8,018 bases of DNA, taken from positions 1 through 8,018 of the forward strand of contig CALZDE010000086.1 of the NCBI GenBank assembly GCA_945637225.1. Reading direction: 5' to 3'. This stretch comes from an uncultured Selenomonadaceae bacterium (lineage in GTDB: Bacteria > Bacillota > Negativicutes > Selenomonadales > Selenomonadaceae). Each line of letters begins with the position of its first letter. Position 1 is the stretch's first letter. Below are positions 1 to 5,406 of the stretch, one piece after another. Position numbers and translations under genes: made by a program. The notes beneath the pieces were generated by a model that was not told where the DNA came from, searched no databases, and saw only the letters and a list, made by a program, of their open reading frames with translations.

Positions 1-704
1 CCACGCTCTACACGGCCGGTAGCAACAGTACCACGACCGGTAATGGTGAATACGTCCTCGACTGGCATCAGGAATGGCAGGTCGGTATCACGGGTAGGAG
101 TTGGGATGTAAGCATCAACTTCAGCCATCAGCTTCATGATGTTCTCCTTCTGAACTGGATCATCGTTCAGAGCGCCCAGAGCGGAACCAGCTACTACAGG
201 GATATCGTCGCCAGGGAACTCGTAAGAGCTCAGCAGGTCGCGAACTTCCATCTCAACCAGCTCTAACAGCTCAGGATCATCAACCTGGTCAACCTTGTTC
301 AGGAATACTACCATTGCAGGAACGCCTACCTGACGAGCCAGCAGGATGTGCTCACGAGTCTGTGGCATTGGGCCATCAGCTGCGGATACAACCAGGATAG
401 CGCCATCCATCTGAGCAGCACCGGTGATCATGTTCTTTACATAGTCAGCATGGCCTGGGCAGTCAACATGTGCATAGTGACGGTTCTCAGTCTCATACTC
501 AACATGAGCGGTGTTAATGGTAATACCACGCTCTCTCTCCTCAGGTGCCTTATCGATATCAGCATAGTCCTCAAACTGAGCCATGCCCTTCTCAGCCAGA
601 ACCTTAGTGATAGCTGCGGTCAGGGTAGTCTTACCATGGTCAACGTGACCAATGGTACCAATGTTTACATGTGGCTTATTACGCTCGAATGTCTGCTTTG
701 CCAT
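1..704 (-). CDS. tuf: Elongation factor Tu, N-terminal part (cut by window edge)
   Basis: EF-Tu is the GTPase that brings aminoacyl-tRNA to the ribosomal A site in the cytoplasm. The first 234 codons are present and the gene runs off the left edge, so the stop and most of domains II and III are missing. The reading frame is open and the start is the ATG at 704, giving MAKQTFERNKPHVNIGTIGH. Visible GTPase motifs are the P-loop GHVDHGKT (residues 19-26), the switch I segment RGITINT (59-65), DCPGH (81-85, with the catalytic His85) and NKVD (136-139). The domain II start is seen as TGRGTVATGRVERG. An AAGGAGG Shine-Dalgarno lies at 716-722, 11 bases before the ATG. It is the last visible gene of the str operon, 106 bp after fusA, with a hairpin in the gap. 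Identity is certain; whether a second tuf copy exists elsewhere cannot be seen. Confidence 0.98.
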   Translation of the reverse strand, partial: MAKQTFERNKPHVNIGTIGHVDHGKTTLTAAITKVLAEKGMAQFEDYADIDKAPEERERGITINTAHVEYETENRHYAHVDCPGHADYVKNMITGAAQMDGAILVVSAADGPMPQTREHILLARQVGVPAMVVFLNKVDQVDDPELLELVEMEVRDLLSSYEFPGDDIPVVAGSALGALNDDPVQKENIMKLMAEVDAYIPTPTRDTDLPFLMPVEDVFTITGRGTVATGRVER

Positions 705-764
705 TTGAATGTTTTCCTCCTTAAAATATTGGAATATAAAATATTGAATACATTATTATATAAT

Positions 765-799
765 TTGGAAGGATAATACCTTTCGGCACATCCCTCCAA
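765..799 (-). other. Intercistronic hairpin between fusA and tuf
   Basis: In the transcript, a 10-bp lower stem (UUGGAGGGAU with AUCCUUCCAA, one G-U pair) continues through a one-base bulge. It then forms a 5-bp upper stem (GUGCC with GGUAU) closed by a GAAA tetraloop. The fusA stop is 11 bases upstream of the stem. No run of U follows; the next bases are AAUUAUAUAAUAAUG. It is therefore not a standard terminator, and a processing, stability or partial-attenuation role is inferred. The structure was found by eye and not folded by software. Confidence 0.6.
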
Positions 800-810
800 T
801 TTATTAACAA

Positions 811-2889
811 TTACTCGCCCTTGTTCTTAGAGATGATGCCATCAGCAATGTTCTTTGGAACTTCCTCATAGTGGGAAACTTCCATGGAGTAGTTGCCGCG
901 GCCCTGAGTCTTAGAACGCAGATCGGTAGAATAACCGAACATGCCGGACAGAGGTACGAAAGCGTTGATAACCTGTGCACCATTACGCGCTTCCATGCCA
1001 TCGATACGGCCACGACGGGAATTCAGGTCGCCGATAACGTCGCCCATGTACTCCTCAGGTACGATAACCTCTACCTTTACATAAGGCTCAAGGATTACAG
1101 GGTTAGCCTTCAGAGCACCATTCTTGAATGCCATGGAACCAGCAATCTTGAACGCTGCCTCAGAGGAGTCAACCTCATGGAAGGAGCCATCATATACAAC
1201 AGCCTTAACGTCAACAACTGGGTAACCAGCCAGAACGCCTGCTTCCATAGCCTGCTTAATACCTTCTTCGATAGGCTTGATGAATTCCTTAGGAATAGCA
1301 CCACCAACAACCTTGTTCTCGAAGCTGAAGCCTTCGCCTGGTTCCTGAGGAATCAGGGTCAGCTTACAATGACCATACTGACCATGACCACCGGACTGAC
1401 GAACGAACTTGCCTTCGCAGTCAACCTGAGAGCGGATAGTCTCGCGGTAAGCAACCTGTGGGTTACCAACTACGCAGTCAACCTTGAACTCACGGAGCAT
1501 ACGGTCAACGATAATCTCCAGATGAAGCTCACCCATACCAGAGATAATGGTCTGGCCGGTCTCTTCATCGGTACGAACGCGGAAAGTAGGATCCTCTTCT
1601 GCCAGCTTGGACAGCGCAACACCCATCTTCTCCTGGTCGTTCTTGGTCTTAGGCTCAACTGCAACGGAGATAACTGGATCAGGGAATTCCATGGACTCCA
1701 GAACGATTGGGCTGTTCTCGTCGCAGAGGGTATCACCAGTGGTGGTGTCCTTCAGACCAACTGCAGCAGCGATATCACCGCTGTATACAATATCTAACTC
1801 CTTACGGTTGTTAGCGTGCATCTGCAGGATACGGCCGATACGCTCCTTCTTGCCCTTAGTAGAGTTGAATACATAAGAGCCGGAAGACAGGGTACCAGAG
1901 TAAACGCGGAAGAATGCCAGCTTACCAACATAAGGGTCAGCCATAATCTTGAATGCCAGTGCAGCGAATGGCTCGCTGTCGCTGGAAGGACGATGGTCCT
2001 CCTCACCATTCTCAGGATTTACACCCTTGATTGGTGGAATATCTACAGGAGCAGGCATGAAGTCAACAACTGCATCCAGCATTGGCTGTACGCCCTTGTT
2101 TCTGTAGGAAGTACCGCAGGTTACAGGAGTCATTTCGCAAGCGATAGTTGCCTTACGGATAGCTGCCTTAATCTGCTCTTCGGAGATTTCCTCACCCTCG
2201 AGGTACTTCTCCATGATTTCCTCATCATACTCAGAAACTGCCTCTAAGAGCTTCTCGCGATACTCTTCAGCAATCTCCTGCATATCTTCAGGAATAGCAA
2301 CCTCGTCAGCTACCTTGCCGAGGTCATCCTCGTATACGATAGCTTCCATCTTTACCAGGTCGATAATTCCCTTGAAGTCATCCTCAGCACCGATTGGCAG
2401 CTGGATTGCAACTGCATTAGCATTGAGGCGCTCCTTCATCATCTTAATTACGTTGTAGAAGTCAGCACCAGTAATATCCATCTTATTTACATAAGCCATA
2501 CGTGGTACCATGTACTTCTCAGCCTGACGCCATACAGTCTCGGTCTGTGGCTCAACGCCGCCGCGTGCAGTCAGAACTGCAACAGCACCGTCCAGTACGC
2601 GCAGGGAACGCTCTACTTCTACAGTGAAGTCAACGTGACCAGGGGTATCAATGATGTTGATACGGTGGCCCTTCCAATGACAGGTGGTAGCAGCGGAAGT
2701 AATAGTAATACCGCGCTCCTGCTCCTGAGCCATCCAGTCCATGGTAGCAGCGCCTTCATGAACCTCACCGATCTTATGGTTGATACCGGTGTAGAAGAGG
2801 ATACGTTCAGTAGTAGTTGTCTTACCAGCATCGATGTGAGCCATGATACCGATATTACGAGTCTTTTCAAGTGTAAACTCTCTACCCAC
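811..2889 (-). CDS. fusA: Elongation factor G
   Basis: EF-G is the five-domain GTPase that drives ribosomal translocation and, with ribosome recycling factor, splits the ribosome after termination. The 692-residue product has the normal family length. G-domain motifs are AHIDAGKT (17-24), RGITITSAATT (59-69), DTPGH (81-85) and NKMD (135-138). The G domain ends near residue 290. GMGELHLE (451-458) marks domain III, the QSGGHGQYGH segment (498-507) belongs to domain IV, and domain V closes the protein. The start is a GTG at 2887-2889, followed by GREFTLEKTRNIGIMAHIDA. It is supported by AAGGAG at 2900-2905, 10 bases upstream, and there is no in-frame ATG nearby. It lies 37 bp after rpsG and 106 bp before tuf in the str operon. 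Nothing looks truncated or shifted. Confidence 0.98.
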   Translation of the reverse strand: MGREFTLEKTRNIGIMAHIDAGKTTTTERILFYTGINHKIGEVHEGAATMDWMAQEQERGITITSAATTCHWKGHRINIIDTPGHVDFTVEVERSLRVLDGAVAVLTARGGVEPQTETVWRQAEKYMVPRMAYVNKMDITGADFYNVIKMMKERLNANAVAIQLPIGAEDDFKGIIDLVKMEAIVYEDDLGKVADEVAIPEDMQEIAEEYREKLLEAVSEYDEEIMEKYLEGEEISEEQIKAAIRKATIACEMTPVTCGTSYRNKGVQPMLDAVVDFMPAPVDIPPIKGVNPENGEEDHRPSSDSEPFAALAFKIMADPYVGKLAFFRVYSGTLSSGSYVFNSTKGKKERIGRILQMHANNRKELDIVYSGDIAAAVGLKDTTTGDTLCDENSPIVLESMEFPDPVISVAVEPKTKNDQEKMGVALSKLAEEDPTFRVRTDEETGQTIISGMGELHLEIIVDRMLREFKVDCVVGNPQVAYRETIRSQVDCEGKFVRQSGGHGQYGHCKLTLIPQEPGEGFSFENKVVGGAIPKEFIKPIEEGIKQAMEAGVLAGYPVVDVKAVVYDGSFHEVDSSEAAFKIAGSMAFKNGALKANPVILEPYVKVEVIVPEEYMGDVIGDLNSRRGRIDGMEARNGAQVINAFVPLSGMFGYSTDLRSKTQGRGNYSMEVSHYEEVPKNIADGIISKNKGE

Positions 2890-2926
2890 TGTTTTTTCGC
2901 TCCTTATAACACTATATTAATGAAGA

Positions 2927-3397
2927 TTACCAGCGATAATGAGCGAAAGCCTTGTTAGCCTCAGCCATCTTGTGGGTATCTTCCTTCTTCTTAATTGCAG
3001 CGCCGGTGTTGTTAGCTGCATCCATCAGCTCACCTGCGAGTCTCTCGTCCATGGTCTTCTCACCGCGGAGACGAGCATAGTTTACCATCCAGCGAATGCC
3101 CAGGGTCTGACGACGATCAGGACGAACCTCTACTGGAACCTGATAGTTAGCACCACCTACACGGCGAGCGCGAACCTCAAGAACTGGCATAACATTCTTC
3201 AGAGCGGTCTCGAATACTTCGATAGGATCCTTGCCGGTCTTAGCACGGATAATCTCGAATGCATCGTATACTACACGCTCAGCAACGCCCTTCTTACCGG
3301 AGAGCATTACCTTATTGATAAACTTGGTGACGGTCTTGTTGTGATAAACTGGATCTGGAAGAACGTCACGCTTAGGTACGGAACCTTTTCTTGGCAT
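2927..3397 (-). CDS. rpsG: 30S ribosomal protein S7
   Basis: S7 is a primary 16S rRNA binding protein that nucleates assembly of the 30S head and lies near the E-site tRNA. The 156-residue protein starts MPRKGSVPKRDVLPDPVYHN and ends AFAHYRW, matching typical bacterial S7 in length and in both termini. Conserved blocks seen are VTKFINKVMLSGKKGVAE (23-40), the RARRVGGANYQVPVEV segment (76-91) and RWMVNYAR (102-109). The ATG at 3397 is preceded by AAGGAG at 3407-3412, a spacing of 9. It sits 60 bp after rpsL and 37 bp before fusA. In Escherichia coli, S7 represses its own operon by binding the rpsL-rpsG spacer. Here that spacer has only weak hairpins, so the same control is uncertain. Confidence 0.98.
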   Translation of the reverse strand: MPRKGSVPKRDVLPDPVYHNKTVTKFINKVMLSGKKGVAERVVYDAFEIIRAKTGKDPIEVFETALKNVMPVLEVRARRVGGANYQVPVEVRPDRRQTLGIRWMVNYARLRGEKTMDERLAGELMDAANNTGAAIKKKEDTHKMAEANKAFAHYRW

Positions 3398-3421
3398 TTC
3401 TTAATTCTCCTTCCATAATCT

Positions 3422-3436
3422 CATTAACACTTAATG
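3422..3436 (-). repeat. Small perfect hairpin in the rpsL-rpsG spacer
   Basis: The message reads CAUUAA-GUG-UUAAUG, a perfect 6-bp inverted repeat with a 3-base loop, about 10 bases before the rpsG Shine-Dalgarno. The stem is AU-rich and therefore weak. It could affect rpsG initiation or be chance in an AT-rich spacer. Confidence 0.3.
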
Positions 3437-3450
3437 TTGTTTTGCAATAT

Positions 3451-3471
3451 CTAAGAATTACTTCTTCTTAG
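3451..3471 (-). repeat. Inverted repeat spanning the rpsL stop codon
   Basis: CTAAGAA and TTCTTAG form a perfect 7-bp inverted repeat around a 7-base loop that contains the rpsL TAA stop. The left arm falls in the lysine-rich tail of S12 (AAG codons), which partly explains the sequence. The stem is weak, and any role in termination, stability or coupling to rpsG is speculative. Confidence 0.3.
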
Positions 3472-3841
3472 CCTTTGCCTTCTTAGCGCCGTACTTAGAA
3501 CGGCCCTGAGCGCGGTCCTGAACGCCTGCGGTATCCAGAGAACCACGAATGATGTGGTAACGAACACCAGGTAAGTCCTTAACACGTCCGCCACGGATCA
3601 AAACAACACTATGCTCCTGAAGATTATGACCAATGCCTGGAATATATGCAGTAACCTCGATGCTGTTAGTTAAACGAACACGGGCAACCTTACGCAGAGC
3701 GGAGTTTGGCTTCTTAGGGGTTGTGGTATAAACCCTGGTGCAAACGCCACGCTTCTGAGGACAATTCTTCAGTGCTGGAGCGGTAGACTTTTCGATCATG
3801 CTCTGTCTGCTCTTACGAACCAGCTGGTTAATTGTTGGCAT
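3458..3841 (-). CDS. rpsL: 30S ribosomal protein S12
   Basis: S12 sits at the decoding centre of the 30S subunit and helps monitor codon-anticodon fit. The 127-residue protein starts MPTINQLVRKSRQSMIEKST and ends in a lysine-rich tail. The conserved decoding loops are present: TPKKPNSALRK (41-51) with Lys43 and Lys44, and GGRVKDLPGVRYH (84-96) with Lys88 and Asp89. The lysines are the wild-type residues where streptomycin-resistance changes are known in other bacteria. Asp89 is the residue methylthiolated by RimO in species that have it. The ATG at 3841 is chosen because AAGGAGGT lies at 3848-3855, 6 bases away, and family homology begins there. An in-frame ATG 21 bases upstream at 3862 overlaps the ribosome-binding region and would add a non-conserved MKEGGAQ. 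The gene follows the L7Ae-like gene and precedes rpsG by 60 bp. Confidence 0.98.
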   Translation of the reverse strand: MPTINQLVRKSRQSMIEKSTAPALKNCPQKRGVCTRVYTTTPKKPNSALRKVARVRLTNSIEVTAYIPGIGHNLQEHSVVLIRGGRVKDLPGVRYHIIRGSLDTAGVQDRAQGRSKYGAKKAKAKKK

Positions 3842-3847
3842 TTGTGC

Positions 3848-3855
3848 ACCTCCTT
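3848..3855 (-). promoter_or_regulatory. Ribosome binding site that sets the rpsL start
   Basis: AAGGAGGT, nearly full anti-Shine-Dalgarno complementarity, lies 6 bases before the ATG at 3841. It lies inside the N-terminal extension that the upstream ATG at 3862 would create, which argues against that longer start. Confidence 0.85.
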
Positions 3856-3883
3856 CCTTCAAATTGAGAATTTAATTTTGTAT

Positions 3884-3914
3884 AAAACCCTGAGACATTA
3901 GCCTCGCGAGTTTC
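3884..3914 (-). other. Candidate attenuator or processing hairpin before rpsL
   Basis: The transcript can pair GAAACUC (3914-3908) with GGGUUUU (3890-3884), including two G-U pairs. After a small 2x1 internal loop, GAGGC pairs with GUCUC around a UAAU loop. Only four U residues end the stem, followed by AUACAAAAUU, so it would be a weak terminator at best. It lies 19 bases past the L7Ae-like stop and about 28 bases before the rpsL Shine-Dalgarno, a position that could set the ratio between the first gene and the rest. Found by eye, not folded. Confidence 0.45.
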
Positions 3915-3933
3915 TAACTTAAGTGGTACCTTT

Positions 3934-4179
3934 TCATCGGATAATTCCTGCCGCTGAAGCTTCACAGTGGATTCCGCATTCCTTGCCGAGCTCAGTTCTT
4001 GTCATTTCCTGACTCAGCTTAATGCCATTTATCTGACATAACCCCTGAAGGTCATTCAGCATATCCCCTGCTACGTCATTTGCCAGAATGACTTCTGAAA
4101 CCAGACCCTTGTTCACTGCCTTAGTAACCTGTTTTACACCGATTACCAATTTGCCAGCTCTCTTTAAATCTGCTAACAT
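3934..4179 (-). CDS. rplGB: L7Ae-like K-turn RNA-binding protein (YbxF/RplGB family)
   Basis: This 81-residue protein resembles Bacillus subtilis YbxF, a small L7Ae/L30e-fold protein of about 82 residues that binds kink-turn RNAs. Family features are visible: a short N-terminal helix, the RNA-binding GVKQVTKAVNKG segment (14-25), and the C-terminal LGKECGI motif followed by an Ala/Ile-rich end (ASAAGIIR). The start is set at the ATG at 4179 because AGGAG at 4188-4192 lies 8 bases upstream. A GTG at 4188 would overlap that site and a TTG at 4182 would sit too close to it. It is the first gene of the str operon, with a 5' leader of only about 33 bases. YbxF-type genes commonly sit between rpoC and rpsL; here rpoC is absent upstream. 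The biological RNA target is unknown. The family call is firm; the symbol is by analogy. Confidence 0.9.
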   Translation of the reverse strand: MLADLKRAGKLVIGVKQVTKAVNKGLVSEVILANDVAGDMLNDLQGLCQINGIKLSQEMTRTELGKECGIHCEASAAGIIR

Positions 4180-4187
4180 CAATCTCA

Positions 4188-4192
4188 CTCCT
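4188..4192 (-). promoter_or_regulatory. Ribosome binding site that sets the L7Ae-like start
   Basis: AGGAG lies 8 bases before the ATG at 4179. Its last G is the first base of the alternative GTG codon at 4188, so that GTG could not be served by this site. This argues for the shorter 81-residue product. Confidence 0.75.
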
Positions 4193-4207
4193 GCCTAATC
4201 ACATTCG

Positions 4208-4232
4208 GTACGGTTAATATAATAACACGTAC
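4208..4232. repeat. Inverted repeat flanking the str operon -10 box
   Basis: GTACG at 4208-4212 and CGTAC at 4228-4232 form a 5-bp inverted repeat whose centres are 20 bp apart, about two helical turns. The -10 box and predicted start point lie between or inside the arms. The layout resembles an operator, but the arms are short and no regulator is suggested by the neighbours. Confidence 0.3.
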
Positions 4233-4247
4233 TAAAAGTCTTGTCAA
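4219..4247 (-). promoter_or_regulatory. Strong housekeeping (sigma-70/sigma-A) promoter of the str operon
   Basis: TTGACA at 4242-4247 is a perfect -35 box. A 17-bp spacer separates it from TATTAT at 4219-4224, which matches five of six bases of the -10 consensus. Transcription should begin near 4212, leaving a leader of roughly 33 bases before the L7Ae-like ATG. The bases just upstream (about 4248-4270) are AT-rich with short A-tracts, compatible with an UP element. The strength fits an operon for abundant translation proteins. A GTACG/CGTAC inverted repeat flanks the -10 box. Confidence 0.88.
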
Positions 4248-4486
4248 CACTTATTTTATCAAGTTTTCTGTTACACACGTTATCTAGTGTTTCATTTTAT
4301 CTTTTGTACACAATTAATAAATCTATGTCCTTTTGTCGCGTACTTTTAATGTAAATGTATCATTTTAATCAAAAAATCTTTACAAAACCATATTTTTTGT
4401 TAAGTTTTGACTGAAAAAAAATTTTTATGAATAAGTCGTGAAGGAAATTGACAGAAAATTTTTCAGCTATTTTTCCGTAAAAATTT
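4248..4486. other. AT-rich spacer between the two operons, no gene seen
   Basis: This stretch lies between the ridA terminator and the str promoter. It contains repeated A- and T-tracts (for example around 4377-4427 and 4451-4490) and no reading frame with a plausible ribosome binding site or family likeness. Short look-alike promoter hexamers occur, but none pairs a good -35 with a good -10 box. The A-tracts may bend DNA upstream of the str promoter; that is inference. Confidence 0.6.
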
Positions 4487-4528
4487 AAAAGAAAATGGCT
4501 CAGAACCTTATTTTAGGCTCCAAGCCAT
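4487..4528 (-). terminator. Intrinsic terminator after ridA
   Basis: In the transcript, AUGGCUUGGAGCCU (4528-4515) pairs with AGGUUCUGAGCCAU (4508-4495) along 14 bp with three G-U pairs and a 6-base loop. The stem is followed by UUUCUUUU. It lies 68 bases past the ridA stop and closes the map-ubiB-aroH-ridA transcript, isolating it from the str operon promoter downstream. Confidence 0.88.
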
Positions 4529-4596
4529 AATTATTCACGATATTTCAATATAAAATACGATAGAATTTGAAAATATTTCTAAAAAAATTTTTTAAA

Positions 4597-4977
4597 TTAC
4601 TTTGAAGCTATTACATCAATCTCTACTAAAGCGCCCTTTGGCAGATTGCTTACCTCTACGCATACACGTGCAGGGCAGTTTTCAGTGAAGAATTTGCCGT
4701 AAACTTCATTTACCTTGCCAAAATCATTGATGTTGGTAATATATACAGTAGTCTTAACCACATCAGTCAGAGCATAGCCAGCTTCAGTTACGATAGCCTT
4801 CAGATTATTAAGCACCTGCTCAGTCTGTGCCTCGATACCACCCTCTACCATAGCACCGGTAGCAGGAACCAGAGGAATCTGACCGGAAACAAACAGCAGA
4901 CCGCCAGCAGTTTTTACACCCTGAGAATATGGACCAATAGCACCTGGTGCATTATTAGTAGAAATAATTGTATTCAT
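4597..4977 (-). CDS. ridA: RidA family enamine/imine deaminase
   Basis: RidA (YjgF/YER057c/UK114) proteins are small trimeric cytosolic enzymes. They hydrolyse reactive enamines and imines, such as 2-aminoacrylate released by PLP-dependent dehydratases, to ketoacids and ammonia. The 126-residue product has the normal length and start (NNAPGAIGPYSQGVKTAGGL, residues 8-27) with Tyr17. SGQIPLVPATG (31-41) and the signature CPARVCVEVSNLPKGALVEI (101-120) are present. The substrate-binding arginine is Arg104 and the conserved glutamate is Glu119, so an active enzyme of the RidA subfamily is expected. The ATG at 4977 follows AGGAGG with a spacing of about 8. It is the last gene of the operon, 42 bp after aroH and ahead of a strong terminator. 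Confidence 0.95.
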   Translation of the reverse strand: MNTIISTNNAPGAIGPYSQGVKTAGGLLFVSGQIPLVPATGAMVEGGIEAQTEQVLNNLKAIVTEAGYALTDVVKTTVYITNINDFGKVNEVYGKFFTENCPARVCVEVSNLPKGALVEIDVIASK

Positions 4978-5019
4978 TAGTTTTCCTCCTATATAATAGT
5001 AGTTTGTTTACATAAATAA

Positions 5020-5385
5020 TTACTGCTTTTCAGCAATATCAGGACGAAGCTTTGCCGCGTTCCCCAAGAAGATATGGCGTATATCCCTCTGTCTTGTTTC
5101 GGTATCTACCAGAAGCAGAACTCTTATGCACATCTTCATGGCATTTTCTACATCCATCTGACGGGCATCAAATAATGGTACCATGTCAAAGCCTGGCAGA
5201 CTTCTTGCTCCTGATGCCGGAAATGCTGCTGTAAGGTCATCAGTTGCACTAAATATAGCCGCCCCAATATCTTCGGTAGCGATGTGATTTTGTGTAATCA
5301 TTTCATAAACCACCTTGCGGGTAGCTTCCCTAATAGCTTCGGCTGTATTTTCCTCTACTGTAATAGCTCCTCGTATACCTCTCAC
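5020..5385 (-). CDS. aroH: AroH-type monofunctional chorismate mutase
   Basis: AroH enzymes are trimeric and turn chorismate into prephenate for phenylalanine and tyrosine synthesis. The 121-residue product aligns without gaps to my recollection of the Bacillus subtilis enzyme, with an offset of two. Expected active-site residues are Arg5 (Arg7), Phe55 (Phe57), Arg61 (Arg63), the key Arg88 (Arg90) and Arg114 (Arg116). Three positions differ: Asp73 for Cys75, Gln76 for Glu78 and Phe106 for Tyr108. The Gln codon is CAG at the place where GAG/GAA is expected. The start is GTG at 5385, giving MRGIRGAITVEENT, served by AGGAGG at 5394-5399 with spacing 8. An ATG-TAA pair lies just before it in frame. 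The gene is 21 bp after ubiB and 42 bp before ridA, away from other aromatic-pathway genes in view. Confidence 0.93.
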   Translation of the reverse strand: MRGIRGAITVEENTAEAIREATRKVVYEMITQNHIATEDIGAAIFSATDDLTAAFPASGARSLPGFDMVPLFDARQMDVENAMKMCIRVLLLVDTETRQRDIRHIFLGNAAKLRPDIAEKQ

Positions 5386-5406
5386 TTACATTTCCTCCTA
5401 TTGACA

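Noticed and set aside
755..760. TATAAT on the minus strand upstream of tuf as a possible tuf-specific promoter
   Set aside because: The hexamer 16-18 bases upstream reads AAGGTA, AAAGGT or GAAAGG, so no -35 box supports it. The spacer is AT-rich enough for chance matches.
348..776. A 142-codon plus-strand open frame opposite the tuf start
   Set aside because: It is a shadow of the EF-Tu frame running into the AT-rich spacer, with no recognisable domain.
871..1797. A 308-codon open frame on the plus strand opposite fusA
   Set aside because: It is antisense to the strongly conserved EF-G frame, has no ribosome binding site or family likeness, and arises from the biased codon use of a highly expressed gene.
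2939..3418. A 159-codon plus-strand open frame opposite rpsG
   Set aside because: It mirrors the S7 coding frame almost end to end and has no family resemblance.
3842..3862. A longer S12 beginning at the ATG at 3862
   Set aside because: The extra residues MKEGGAQ are encoded by the Shine-Dalgarno region itself, and S12 homology begins at MPTINQL.
4180..4213. A riboswitch or kink-turn autoregulatory site in the str operon leader
   Set aside because: The leader is only about 33 bases and contains no kink-turn-like tandem G-A pairs or stable stem.
4978..5019. A possible internal promoter before ridA (TATTAT or TATATA-like boxes)
   Set aside because: No acceptable -35 hexamer lies at 16-18 bp. 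The short gap and shared strand fit read-through from aroH.
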